Positions 1 through 8,035 of a DNA stretch of 47,583 nt are shown here, one piece after another. Source of the stretch: Cyanobacteria bacterium K_Offshore_surface_m2_239. GTDB lineage: Bacteria; Cyanobacteriota; Cyanobacteriia; PCC-6307; Cyanobiaceae. How positions within the stretch are numbered: position 1 is the first letter of the stretch; the number at the start of each line of letters is the position of its first letter. The stretch spans positions 1 to 47,583 of the forward strand of contig VGQX01000007.1 of the NCBI GenBank assembly GCA_016882305.1, in the 5' to 3' direction. The notes beneath the pieces were generated by a model that saw only the letters and a program-made list of their open reading frames with translations, searched no databases and was not told the origin of the DNA. Both the position numbers and the translations under genes were made by a program.

Positions 1-513
1 CGCCTCATAGGGGCTGGAGATTCCGGTGAACTCCTTGATCTGCCCGGCGCGGGCCTTGGCGTAGAGCCCCTTGGTGTCCCGCTCTTCGCACACCTCCAGA
101 TCAGCGGCGCAGTGAATCTCGATGAAATCGCCGGGATCCACCAACGCTCGGGCCCGCTCGCGGTCGGCCTGGAAGGGGGACACAAAGGCGGTGAGCACCA
201 CCACGCCCGCATCCAGAAACAGCTTCGCCACCTCACCGATGCGGCGGATGTTCTGCACCCGATCGGCGTCGGAAAAGCCCAGATCCGCGCAGAGCCCGTG
301 GCGGATGTTGTCCCCATCGAGCACATAACAGGCCAGGCCCTGCTCGAAGAGGGCTGAGTTGACGGCGTTCGCCAGGGTGCTCTTGCCCGCCCCGCTCAGC
401 CCCGTGAACCAGAGGATGGCGCTGCGATGGCCCCGCTGATGGGCCCGGGCCGCCCGCGTCACCGTGGAGTGGTGCCACACGATGTTGGTGCTGACCGGAG
501 GACTGGTTGTCAT
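1..513 (-). CDS. cysC: Adenylylsulfate kinase (APS kinase), 3' end cut by window edge
   Basis: APS kinase phosphorylates adenylylsulfate to PAPS in sulfate assimilation. The visible 171 codons read [16 protein letters not shown] at the start, then a P-loop ([11 protein letters not shown], about residues 35-45), the DGDNIRHGL substrate-binding segment and the IRRIGEV and FVSPF segments typical of CysC, ending in [10 protein letters not shown] at the window border. The family is usually about 175-215 residues, so only the C-terminus is missing. The start ATG (513-511) overlaps the stop of the upstream ChaN-like gene as ATGA, which suggests translational coupling. The assignment is secure from the motifs. 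Confidence 0.95.
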   Translation of the reverse strand, partial: MTTSPPVSTNIVWHHSTVTRAARAHQRGHRSAILWFTGLSGAGKSTLANAVNSALFEQGLACYVLDGDNIRHGLCADLGFSDADRVQNIRRIGEVAKLFLDAGVVVLTAFVSPFQADRERARALVDPGDFIEIHCAADLEVCEERDTKGLYAKARAGQIKEFTGISSPYEA

Positions 514-1715
514 GGGGCGACGGGACCGTCAAGGGCAGGGATGGGCTCCATTCTCTCTGGCGAACTCCCGCTGGCCCTCGGCGGCAGCCGCACCTCCAGC
601 CGCAGGGTGCGGCCCTGGCGTTCGATCGTGAGCCGCAACGGCACTCCCGACGGCTGGGCTCCCACCCGGCGGATCACCTGGCCGGCTCGCGTCACCGGCG
701 CGTCCTCCACCGCCAGGAGCCGATCACCCGGCCGCAGCCCCGCCGCCGCCGCCACCGACCCTGGCGCCACCCGTCGCACCCACACCGTGCCGTCCGCGCT
801 CTCCAAAAACGCCCCCAGCCGAACCCCGGCGGGCGGCGGGCCGCACCCCTCCGGCAACGACGGGCGCTCCAAGGCGGCCACCCGTTCCACCCCCAGCTGC
901 CGCAGCTGGGCCGGCACGCCATCCTCTCCCTCCCAATGCCCGCGGCCCAGCAGCACCACCAGCAGCCGGGTGGGATCCCGCCGCCGCGCGGCCGCCAGCC
1001 GTTCCGCCATGCCCCGATCGCGCAGCAGCTGGCTGTCGATGAAGCGCTCCAGGTCGGCGGCGGCGGCGGATCCGGGGGGGAGGGGCTGAGGCTGGTGCGC
1101 CCGCCAGGCGGTCCGCAGTCGCTCGCGGTAGGCCATCCCCGCTGGCGCTGGCTGGCCGATGGCCTCCCGCGCGCCCGGGGGCACCGCCGCCAGCCCCTGC
1201 CTGCGCACCCGCCGCACCACGTCGGGCTCCACATTCAGCGCCACAAGCGGCACGCGCTGGCGCCGGGCCCAACGCAGCAGAGGCAGGTAGAGCTCCGGAT
1301 CATGGCCCCAGATGGCGGGCCAATCGACGGCGGCCAGAACCTCGGCCTCGGTGAGCTGGCCGCTGGCGAAGCGCGACAGGGGCCCCTGCCGGGCCGCCGG
1401 CACCATCTCCAATCCCAGCGCCAGGGGCCGCCCCCCGCGCGCGAGCCGCTCCAGGGTCGCCAACTGCCAGGCGTGATCGGCGGCGCTGGTGTGAATCTCC
1501 CCGAGCAGCACCACCTCCAGGCGATCGGCGGCGGCGTCGAGCCAGGCGTCCTGAGCGCGGGCGGCCGCCTCGGCACGGGCGCAGTCGGCTTCGGGGGGCG
1601 GCGCTGCGGCGCGGGCAGCCGGCGGCAAGCCCAGGGCCAGCAGCAACGGCAGGGCCCGGATCAGCCGAGGGAGTGGGCCTGGCAGAGGCACGGAGCACGG
1701 GCGGAAGGCCTCCAT
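510..1715 (-). CDS. ChaN-family haem-binding (DUF399) lipoprotein-like protein with C-terminal PDZ domain
   Basis: The protein has 401 residues from the ATG at 1715; an in-frame upstream ATG at 1766 would place a charged stretch before the signal peptide, so I prefer 1715. Residues 17-36 ([20 protein letters not shown]) look like an export signal. The core opens with [14 protein letters not shown], the hallmark of the ChaN/DUF399 family, whose Campylobacter member binds haem at the cell surface. The last 100 residues form a PDZ-like domain ([20 protein letters not shown], then [14 protein letters not shown]). An exported or membrane-attached role in haem or iron handling, or in proteolysis, is inferred. 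It overlaps cysC by 4 nt, so the two are probably co-transcribed. Physiological function in cyanobacteria is unknown to me. Confidence 0.8.
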   Translation of the reverse strand: MEAFRPCSVPLPGPLPRLIRALPLLLALGLPPAARAAAPPPEADCARAEAAARAQDAWLDAAADRLEVVLLGEIHTSAADHAWQLATLERLARGGRPLALGLEMVPAARQGPLSRFASGQLTEAEVLAAVDWPAIWGHDPELYLPLLRWARRQRVPLVALNVEPDVVRRVRRQGLAAVPPGAREAIGQPAPAGMAYRERLRTAWRAHQPQPLPPGSAAAADLERFIDSQLLRDRGMAERLAAARRRDPTRLLVVLLGRGHWEGEDGVPAQLRQLGVERVAALERPSLPEGCGPPPAGVRLGAFLESADGTVWVRRVAPGSVAAAAGLRPGDRLLAVEDAPVTRAGQVIRRVGAQPSGVPLRLTIERQGRTLRLEVRLPPRASGSSPERMEPIPALDGPVAP

Positions 1716-1825
1716 CTTGATCGACCCCGCTTGCGACACTTCAGGAGTAAATCCACCTCCCAACACCCAACACCCAACAAGGCTGGAACTTGCCTACGTT
1801 TTCGCCGCTTAAAGCACCTCTCCAG

Positions 1826-2431
1826 ATGAAGTTTTCGCGAAGCCTCCGCGCGCGCGCGGCCATGACCGGCACCGGCCTCCTGTCCACCCTGCTGCTGATC
1901 AGCCCCCTGGCCGCTCGGTCCTTCCAGGCCGCCACCCCCCTGCGCATGGACACCAACATCACCGAAGCGCAGGTGCTGCAGGCCCAGCAGGGTTGGTGCA
2001 AGGGACTGCTCGCGATCAGCGAGGCCTATGCCACCGGCGGCTTTGCCAAGGCCAAGGCCACGGCCAATCAGGTGCTGGATCAGGCTTATGCCTATCAATA
2101 CGGTCCCGTGGCCTTCAAGCCCACCCTCACCGTTTCTCCCCAAACCTTCCGCAGCACCAAAGCCGGCGCCCTGGCCTATTTCGTGGGTGGTGATCCCAAC
2201 TATCCGAACGACAACGGCTTTGCCATCAAGCCCTGGAAAACCTGCCGCGTGCGCAACCAGGTGATTCAGCTCCATGGCATGTTCGCCAACACCATGGGCA
2301 ATGTGGATCTCACCAATGACAAGGGCGCGGTGACCACGGTCGACAAGACCTGGACTTTCATCCGCGAGCTCGATGGCAGCATCCGCATCGTGCTGCATCA
2401 CTCCTCCCTGCCCTTCAGCCTGGCGAAATAA
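1826..2431 (+). CDS. Secreted SnoaL/NTF2-like conserved cyanobacterial protein
   Basis: The 201-residue product starts MKFSRSLRARAAMTGTG and carries a signal peptide (TGLLSTLLLISPLAARSFQA), so it is probably periplasmic. The upstream in-frame ATG at 1790 adds only 12 residues and is less likely. The mature part has an N-terminal helix with QGWCKGLLAI, a middle segment with GGDPNYPNDNGFAIKPW, and a strand-rich C-terminus ending TWTFIRELDGSIRIVLHHSS, which is typical of the SnoaL/DUF4440 NTF2-like fold. Such proteins bind small molecules or form dimers; no specific ligand can be named. It is divergent from the ChaN-like gene and followed by a strong hairpin at 2486-2515. Confidence 0.75.
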   Translation: MKFSRSLRARAAMTGTGLLSTLLLISPLAARSFQAATPLRMDTNITEAQVLQAQQGWCKGLLAISEAYATGGFAKAKATANQVLDQAYAYQYGPVAFKPTLTVSPQTFRSTKAGALAYFVGGDPNYPNDNGFAIKPWKTCRVRNQVIQLHGMFANTMGNVDLTNDKGAVTTVDKTWTFIRELDGSIRIVLHHSSLPFSLAK

Positions 2432-2485
2432 GCCCGCTGCTCCCACCTCCCCGCCTGGCCCCGCGCGCTGTCGCCCTGTTCTCCG

Positions 2486-2515
2486 AGACCACCACCGGGG
2501 CTGGGTTGGTGGTCT
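2486..2515 (+). terminator. Hairpin downstream of the NTF2-like gene
   Basis: A perfect 9-bp stem (AGACCACCA at 2486-2494 with TGGTGGTCT at 2507-2515) closes a 12-nt loop. It lies 55 nt after the upstream stop codon. There is no clear T-run behind it, so it may be a weak terminator or an mRNA-end stabiliser. Confidence 0.5.
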
Positions 2516-2564
2516 TAGCGTGGCCGTGTTGGGGGGATTGCCCCCCGCCCTCCAGCGCCCTTCC

Positions 2565-2990
2565 ATGGAGTCGCCGATGTCCCCCGAGGAGGCCTTCGCC
2601 TCCATCGCCCTGGCCGCCGTGGCCTGCGACGGCAGCGTCACTCGAGAGGAAGCGGCCCTCTTGCGCGGCACCCTGGAAGGGCGCCATCCTTACGGTGAGC
2701 GCAGCGAGGAGAGCATGGGACAGCTGTTTGAAGGCCTCCTGGATCAGCTCCAGACCCATGGCTGGGAGGTTCTGGTCAGTCGTGCGATCCCCCTGCTCCA
2801 GCCGCATCAGCGGGAGACGGCCCTGGCCATGGCAGCCCACCTCATCCATGCCGATCGCTCAGTGAGCTCTGAGGAACGTCGCCTGCTGGCGGAGATGGCC
2901 CGGCAGATGGCCCTGCCCGAGGGCCGAGCCGCGCAGATTCAGGAGGCGATCGAACTGTTGCACCGCGACTGCCTGCGACCTGGACGTTGA
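2565..2990 (+). CDS. TerB-like tellurite-resistance/TerB family protein
   Basis: The 141-residue acidic, all-helical protein starts MESPMSPEEAFASIALAAVA; an ATG at 2577 (MSPEEAF) is an equally good start. Two repeated patterns, ACDGSVTREEAALLRGTL near the N-terminus and HADRSVSSEERRLLAEMA near the C-terminus, are the paired D-G-x-(V/x)-S/T-x-E-E elements of the TerB fold. In cyanobacteria such single-domain proteins are often annotated as tellurite resistance TerB family, but a role in metal resistance is not established. There is no signal peptide, so it is cytosolic. It is transcribed alone, behind the 2486-2515 hairpin. Confidence 0.8.
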   Translation: MESPMSPEEAFASIALAAVACDGSVTREEAALLRGTLEGRHPYGERSEESMGQLFEGLLDQLQTHGWEVLVSRAIPLLQPHQRETALAMAAHLIHADRSVSSEERRLLAEMARQMALPEGRAAQIQEAIELLHRDCLRPGR

Positions 2991-3140
2991 TCCCTTGGAG
3001 GGGAACCGCGAGGACAGGCACGACTTCCATCAGGGACGGCTGGCCCGGATCCGTTGACGGATGCGCCGTGAGGCGTGCAGGCCAGCAAGAACTCCGGCGA
3101 GGGGGATCGGTGGCTGGCGCCTGCTGCGCACCATCGGGCC

Positions 3141-3734
3141 ATGACGCTCCCAGACCTCTGGCCCCGTCGACGCCTCCTGCGCCATGCCCTCGTCGGCGGT
3201 GGCCTGCTCAGCCTGGGCGGCTGTGCCCTCAACCCGCTTGGCCCGGGTTTGGCCAGCCTCACCCGACCGTTGAATGAAGCCCTGGAGATCGCCCTGCAAA
3301 GCCGAGGTGCGGTTCCCGAATTTCTCCCTGCCCAGGTGGAGCCCGCCGCCCTGCTGGTGAACAGCTTCAACGGCGTGCCAGCCATCGAAGCCGCCACGTT
3401 TTCCCTGCGGGTGGAGGGACTGGTGCGGCGCCCCCTGCGGCTGAGCCTCAAGGCGCTGGCGGCCCTGCCCCAGCACGAGATGGTGATTCGCCATGTGTGC
3501 GTCGAGGGCTGGGATCGGCGCACGGCCCTCCATCCCCAGACCCTGCTGGTGACCCGCATGAACGGCGCACCCCTGCCTGCCGCCAACGGAGCGCCGCTGC
3601 GGCTGGCCTCCCCCTTGAAGCTGGGCTACAAGCAGAGCAAATGGGTCACGGGCCTCCGGCTGCTGGCCACCCTCGATCCATTGCGACGCGGCACCTGGGA
3701 AGATCAAGGATACGAGTGGTTTGCCGGGCTCTGA
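3141..3734 (+). CDS. Molybdopterin-dependent oxidoreductase (sulfite oxidase/MsrP type) with an internal deletion
   Basis: The 197-residue product begins [20 protein letters not shown], with an arginine-rich Tat-like n-region, a hydrophobic stretch and an LGGC lipobox at residues 25-28; this supports export, and 3141 as the start rather than 3075. The core shows [18 protein letters not shown], then RHVCVEGW, where Cys120 corresponds to the molybdenum ligand, and ends with [33 protein letters not shown] and [12 protein letters not shown]. Family members have some 40-55 residues between CVEGW and the ALHPQTLL motif; here only DRRT (about 3513-3524) separates them. The reading frame stays open, so this is an in-frame loss of part of the cofactor domain. 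It may be inactive; an assembly error is also possible. Confidence 0.75.
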   Translation: MTLPDLWPRRRLLRHALVGGGLLSLGGCALNPLGPGLASLTRPLNEALEIALQSRGAVPEFLPAQVEPAALLVNSFNGVPAIEAATFSLRVEGLVRRPLRLSLKALAALPQHEMVIRHVCVEGWDRRTALHPQTLLVTRMNGAPLPAANGAPLRLASPLKLGYKQSKWVTGLRLLATLDPLRRGTWEDQGYEWFAGL

Positions 3735-3811
3735 CGGTCCCGCACCCCTGCGGCCCGTGCGCAGGGCGACGGCCCCTTCCTAGGGTGATCGAAACCGTTT
3801 CCGGCCGCGCC

Positions 3812-5083
3812 GTGACCAGCACCCTTCCGCCCCCGAACGCCGGCCCGCGTCTTGATCCGGCCTCCCTCGCCCCCGCGAGCCGGCCCGATCCCCTCGGCCG
3901 TTTCGGGCCCTATGGCGGCCAATACGTGCCGGAGACCCTGATGCCCGCCCTGGCGGAGCTGGAAGCCGCCGCCAAGGAGGCCTTGGCGGATCCGGCCTTC
4001 CGCGACCGGCTCAACCACCTGCTGCGCACCTATGTGGGCCGCCCCTCCCCTCTCTATGAGGCGGAGCGGCTCACGGAGCACTACCGCCGGCCGGAGGGGG
4101 GGCCCCGCCTCTGGCTCAAACGGGAGGATCTCAACCACACCGGCGCCCACAAGATCAACAACGCCCTCGGGCAGGCCCTTCTCGCCCTGCGGATGGGCAA
4201 GAAGCGGATCATCGCCGAAACCGGCGCCGGCCAGCACGGCGTGGCCACGGCCACGGTCTGCGCCCGCTTCGGCCTGGAGTGCGTGATCTACATGGGCAAG
4301 GAGGACATGCGCCGCCAGGCCCTCAATGTCTTTCGCATGCGTCTGCTCGGCGCTACGGTGCAGCCGGTGACAGCGGGCACGGCCACCCTGAAGGACGCCA
4401 CCAGCGAGGCCATTCGCGACTGGGTGACCAACGTGGAGACCACCCACTACATCCTGGGCTCGGTGGCGGGCCCTCACCCCTATCCTATGCTGGTGCGCGA
4501 CTTCCACGCCGTGATCGGCGAGGAGGCGAAGCGGCAGTGCGCCGCAGCCTTCGGCCGACTGCCCGACGTGCTGGTGGCCTGCGTCGGTGGCGGCTCGAAC
4601 GCCATGGGTCTGTTCCATGTCTTCGTGCCGGAACCCTCCGTGCGCCTGATCGGCGTGGAGGCTGCCGGGGAGGGGGTGGCCAGCGGGCGCCACGCCGCCA
4701 CCATCACCGAGGGACGGGTGGGTGTGCTGCACGGGGCGATGAGCCTGCTGCTGCAGGACGCGGAAGGGCAGGTGCAGGAAGCCCACTCCATCAGCGCCGG
4801 CCTCGACTACCCCGGCGTGGGTCCAGAACACAGTTATCTGCGCCAGATCGGGCGGGCGGAATACGGGGCGGTGACCGATGACCAGGCCCTGGCGGCCCTG
4901 CAGCTCCTCTGTCGGCTGGAGGGCATCATCCCCGCCCTGGAAACAGCCCACGCCCTGGCCTGGCTCGACACCCTCTGCCCCACCCTGGCTCCGGGCACGG
5001 AGGTGGTGATCTCCCTCTCCGGTCGCGGCGACAAGGACGTCAACACCGTGGCGGAGCGACTCGGGGATGGCTTAACCCGTTGA
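3812..5083 (+). CDS. trpB: Tryptophan synthase beta chain
   Basis: TrpB condenses indole with serine to tryptophan using PLP. The 423-residue product starts at GTG 3812 ([15 protein letters not shown]), matching the usual picocyanobacterial length; the open frame extends further upstream but without family similarity. Diagnostic segments are [33 protein letters not shown] with the PLP lysine in [30 protein letters not shown], the phosphate loop [32 protein letters not shown] and SGRGDKDV near the end. It stands alone here without trpA, as is common in cyanobacteria. Confidence is very high. Confidence 0.98.
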   Translation: MTSTLPPPNAGPRLDPASLAPASRPDPLGRFGPYGGQYVPETLMPALAELEAAAKEALADPAFRDRLNHLLRTYVGRPSPLYEAERLTEHYRRPEGGPRLWLKREDLNHTGAHKINNALGQALLALRMGKKRIIAETGAGQHGVATATVCARFGLECVIYMGKEDMRRQALNVFRMRLLGATVQPVTAGTATLKDATSEAIRDWVTNVETTHYILGSVAGPHPYPMLVRDFHAVIGEEAKRQCAAAFGRLPDVLVACVGGGSNAMGLFHVFVPEPSVRLIGVEAAGEGVASGRHAATITEGRVGVLHGAMSLLLQDAEGQVQEAHSISAGLDYPGVGPEHSYLRQIGRAEYGAVTDDQALAALQLLCRLEGIIPALETAHALAWLDTLCPTLAPGTEVVISLSGRGDKDVNTVAERLGDGLTR

Positions 5084-5121
5084 AGAATCGACGAAAAAGT
5101 TCAGCCACTTCAATCATCTTT

Positions 5122-5146
5122 GCCGGGTGACAATCGTCCCCCGGCC
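5122..5146 (+). terminator. Possible terminator hairpin after trpB
   Basis: GCCGGG and CCCGGC form a perfect 6-bp stem around a 12-nt loop about 40 nt past the trpB stop. An A/T-rich stretch follows but without a true T-run, so this is a weak call. Confidence 0.35.
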
Positions 5147-5235
5147 AAACATAGCAAAATATATTTATTCCCAGACATTCCTGGGGATGGAGACTTATAT
5201 CTTTATCATGGAGACGAGGGCCTGCGCAAACAGAT

Positions 5236-5454
5236 TCAATACAAAAGATGGATGCGCTCCCCAAAAAGATGACTTAAAACCTCGCCCAAAAAACCTCTCT
5301 TGACAAATCCAACAACATAATTCTTCATCCACTGATTAACACCGTATGGGTCGAGACACATCGAGCAAGGCTCAGCCCAGTGATCAACTCTTTCCGGAAT
5401 AATCAGCCTCAAATAATCATGAAGAGCATTCGGGGCGCAAGGGGGAGCGTCAAG
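5236..5454 (-). pseudogene. Fragment of a polysaccharide-type (EpsG/Wzy-like) membrane protein
   Basis: Reading the minus strand from 5454 to the stop at 5238-5236 gives 72 codons with no good start: NALHDYLRLIIPERVDHW, then CSMCLDPYGVNQWMKNYV, then VGFVKRGFLGEVLSHLFGER. The DPYGVNxW...GFVKRGFLGE pattern resembles the N-terminal region of multi-spanning hypothetical membrane proteins found in surface polysaccharide loci; that resemblance is from memory and not verified. A stop lies directly upstream (5457-5455) and the reading stops after HLLY, so both ends are lost. The stretch is clearly more AT-rich than the flanking genes, which suggests a decayed, acquired gene. The rest of 5084-5524 shows no other gene. 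Confidence 0.45.
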
Positions 5455-5524
5455 TCAATTTGACGCAGAAAGATCCGAACAGAAGCAAGTAGCGGGAAGA
5501 CCAGAGAGGCCAGCGTTTTAGTGC

Positions 5525-6340
5525 TTACAAAGGATCCTCTTCCCATTGAAAACGGGGCAACTTTGCCAGGGTATCTTGCATGCCTCGGGCCCAGATTTCC
5601 ATCGAGCGGGTCACCTGGCGATTACCCTTCTCAAACTTCAGGCGCCGAGACACTCGCAGGGAGTCAGCGGGCACCAGGGCGAGCTCGAACGGCGGCCCCA
5701 CCGTAAGATTGGACCGACGCGTCACGATCTGAGACACGAGACAGAGGCGGGCGGCGTCCTCCAGGGACAAATGACTGTGCCCCACATAATCGAGCGGTGG
5801 CTTGCCGTACTTGCTCTCACCGATCTGGAGGAAGGGCGTTTCCGGCGTGGCCATGATCGCATTTCCCTGGGGATAGATGAGATAAAGACCATGGGGCTGT
5901 CCCGCGATCTGGCCTCCGAGAATGAAACTGGCCTCCCCGGTGGCGCCCGCCTCCCGCAGAGAATGGGCGTATTTGCGCTGCACGGCCACGCTCAAGGCAC
6001 CGATGTAGTCCGCCACCTCAAACAGATGACGAGCCTTGAGCAAATTCGGGGGAGCGTCGTCCGGACTTTTTCTCTTCTCCACTCCCGGGGAGTCGGCCTC
6101 TTCTCTACCTTCCGTGCTGAGCCCAGCATGATGATCATCAAGATGGCGAAGGATGCGGTTGAGAACTGCCTGCGTGGTGCCGAGATTACCCGCCGCCAAG
6201 ATCACAAAGATCCGATCAGGCGCCGGCTGAAAAACATGCATTTTGCTGTAGGTTGAAATATAATCAACACCCGCATTTGTTCTGGAATCCGAGGCAAAGA
6301 CAAGCCCCTGTTCCAACAAAAAAGCCACGCAATAAGTCAT
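5525..6340 (-). CDS. Anbu-type proteasome-like peptidase (bacterial ancestral beta subunit)
   Basis: The 271-residue product starts MTYCVAFLLEQGLVFASDSRTNAG at 6340. After Met removal Thr2 is the expected N-terminal nucleophile; Asp18 in ASDSR and Lys33 in YSKMH complete the proteasome-type catalytic set. ILAAGNLGTTQAVLNRI and the SFILGGQIAGQPHGLYLIYPQGN segment match the Ntn-hydrolase core of Anbu. Residues about 70-98 form a charged, probably disordered insertion (EGREEADSP... EKRKSPDD). Anbu genes usually sit beside alpha-E, ATP-grasp and transglutaminase genes; none is present here. It is 23 nt behind hrcA on the same strand, so co-transcription with the heat-shock repressor is likely. 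Substrate is unknown. Base composition is a little lower in GC than the neighbours. Confidence 0.85.
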   Translation of the reverse strand: MTYCVAFLLEQGLVFASDSRTNAGVDYISTYSKMHVFQPAPDRIFVILAAGNLGTTQAVLNRILRHLDDHHAGLSTEGREEADSPGVEKRKSPDDAPPNLLKARHLFEVADYIGALSVAVQRKYAHSLREAGATGEASFILGGQIAGQPHGLYLIYPQGNAIMATPETPFLQIGESKYGKPPLDYVGHSHLSLEDAARLCLVSQIVTRRSNLTVGPPFELALVPADSLRVSRRLKFEKGNRQVTRSMEIWARGMQDTLAKLPRFQWEEDPL

Positions 6341-6363
6341 GAGATCCCCCTTGATTGTTCCCC

Positions 6364-7377
6364 TCAGCTGAAACGGCGCTGCAGCAGCTGGGCCACTGAC
6401 TGCACCGCCGCCCGCGCCGTGGCGTAGGCCATGCGCATCGGACCCACAAGAGCCACCTGCCCGCGCCCGCCATCTCCCGTGCAATAGGGGCACTGCACCA
6501 CGGAACAGTGCGCCAACGCCGCATGGGGATGTTCGCTGCCGATCCACACCAGGCTCTGGAGATCCGATCCCCCCTGGCCCTGGGGCCCGAGCAACTGGTC
6601 GGGAGTGTTGTCAACCAGCCGCACCAAAGGCAGCAGGGAGGAGGTGCGGGCAAATTCCGGCTGGGACAGGAGCCCCCCCAAGCCAGCCACCAACACCGTG
6701 CCGGCGCCGTCCCCCGTCAACAGGTCATGGCTGTCCAGGGCTTGGCGCAGCAGGCGTCCGCCAGCACTCAATTCCGCCGGCAGACGATCCCAGGGAATCT
6801 GCCCATCGACCGTTGTGCTCAGCTGGCCATTCGCCCAGCCTTCCAGGATTGGCAACTGCCGTGACAGTCCCGGGGGAAGAGGCAGGTGCAGGCTGGTGCT
6901 CAAACCGCTCCCCTGAACCAGGATCACCAGCAGGCTTTCCCCGCTGGGCATGAGGCGCACCTCCCGCAGAAGGGGACCGCGCGTGCGCGGTCGGGTGATC
7001 AAGCTCAACAGCCCGGTGAGATCGGCCAGCCGCCGGGCGAAGTGCAGCAAAAGGTCGTCGAGGGCCGCCCACTGCAGGCTGAAACCCGCCAGCTCGCGAT
7101 CCAGCTGGGCTGCGGCCGCCCCGGGGGCGGGCAGAAGCTGATCCACGTAAAGGCGATAGCCCCGCTGGCTGGGGATGCGACCGGCGGAGGTGTGCGGCTG
7201 GGTCAGCAATCCTCGCGACTCCAGGGCACCCATCGCGGAACGCACCGTGGCTGGACTGGCTGGCAAGCCGAATCGCCGCACCAGGGCGTGACTCCCCACA
7301 GGCTCCATGGTGTCGACGTAGTGGCGAACTGTGGCCCGCAGAACCTCTTGTTGACGACGCGGCAGGGGGTCCACCAC
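6364..7377 (-). CDS. hrcA: Heat-inducible transcription repressor HrcA
   Basis: HrcA represses groE/dnaK-type chaperone operons by binding CIRCE elements. The 337-residue product begins at GTG 7377 (the next codon is also GTG) with LPRRQQEVLRATVRHYVDTMEPVGSHAL, a winged-helix N-terminus, followed by LPASPATVRSAMGALESRGLLTQPHTSAGRIPSQRGYR, the family signature. The long GAF-like middle and the C-terminal GPMRMAYATARAAVQSVAQLL are also present. It lies between a rhodanese gene (53 nt upstream) and the Anbu peptidase (23 nt downstream), all on the minus strand, suggesting one transcript. I saw no CIRCE inverted repeat in this neighbourhood. Confidence 0.95.
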   Translation of the reverse strand: MVDPLPRRQQEVLRATVRHYVDTMEPVGSHALVRRFGLPASPATVRSAMGALESRGLLTQPHTSAGRIPSQRGYRLYVDQLLPAPGAAAAQLDRELAGFSLQWAALDDLLLHFARRLADLTGLLSLITRPRTRGPLLREVRLMPSGESLLVILVQGSGLSTSLHLPLPPGLSRQLPILEGWANGQLSTTVDGQIPWDRLPAELSAGGRLLRQALDSHDLLTGDGAGTVLVAGLGGLLSQPEFARTSSLLPLVRLVDNTPDQLLGPQGQGGSDLQSLVWIGSEHPHAALAHCSVVQCPYCTGDGGRGQVALVGPMRMAYATARAAVQSVAQLLQRRFS

Positions 7378-7430
7378 CTTTTTGGGGGAAGGTGGTTGAT
7401 CTTAAGGGGACCACATGGGAGACGGCGTCT

Positions 7431-7793
7431 TCAATAGCGCGCGATGGAGGGATCCACGGCAACGCTCCAGGCGTCGATTCCACCCTCAAGATTCCACACG
7501 TCCCGGTAACCCCGCTCCGCCATCAGCCAACAGGCCATCCGCCAACTGCGCACACCGGCGTGGCACAGAACGACCACGGGGCGGTCGGGATCCAGGCGGG
7601 CCGCCACCGACGCCATCCACTCCGCGGCGCGGCTGAGGGGGAGATGCTCCGCGGGGTGGGGGATCCGGGCCAGGGCCAGCTCCTCGTCCTCGCGCACATC
7701 CACCAGTTGGAGCGCGTCGCCCGAGCGCAACCGGTCGGCCAGGTCGATGGCGCTGATGGAGCGGGGGGTGAGGTTCTCAGGGGCGGCGGTCAT
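7431..7793 (-). CDS. Rhodanese-like domain protein
   Basis: The 120-residue single-domain protein contains the rhodanese pattern ALQLVDVREDEELALARIP near the N-terminus, then VVVLCHAGVRSWRMACWLMAERGY with Cys in the CHAGVRS active-site loop, and VWNLEGGIDAW at the C-terminal end. Such proteins carry persulfide sulfur for transfer or thiol chemistry; the acceptor is unknown. No signal peptide is visible, so it is cytosolic. It is the first gene of a probable minus-strand unit with hrcA. The 240-nt region to the divergent DUF3352 gene holds only a G-rich stretch (about 7890-7925). Confidence 0.93.
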   Translation of the reverse strand: MTAAPENLTPRSISAIDLADRLRSGDALQLVDVREDEELALARIPHPAEHLPLSRAAEWMASVAARLDPDRPVVVLCHAGVRSWRMACWLMAERGYRDVWNLEGGIDAWSVAVDPSIARY

Positions 7794-8035
7794 CCACTGG
7801 TGAAGCGAGGGGACAGGTGGCGGGCAACGCGGGCGATCGCGCGGGACACGGCCGAAGCACCAGCCGACGAGTCACCGCACCGCATTTTGCCTGCGGCGGC
7901 GGAGGCGGCGGTGGGGGTGGACCTGAGGGTGTGGAAGGGGGAACCAGCGCCTCCGGGGAAAGGGGCGAAGGAAGGGAACGCCAGGGACAACGGGAACGAC
8001 GGGGGGCAGGATGGAAGACTCTCTGCTCAAGCGGA

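Noticed and set aside
5040-5264. A 74-codon open frame on the minus strand behind trpB
   Set aside because: It overlaps the trpB end, has no recognisable fold, and the neighbouring frame (5236-5454) gives a more protein-like fragment.
7833-7840. GCGATCGC octamer, one of six seen (also 18806, 19163, 30689, 32071, 46561)
   Set aside because: They fit the common cyanobacterial HIP1 element, and in GC-rich DNA the number is only modestly above chance, so no local function is claimed.
7817-8035. Extension of the DUF3352 protein to an earlier ATG
   Set aside because: The added residues are poly-Gly and Arg-rich and come before a clean membrane-anchor start at 8036.
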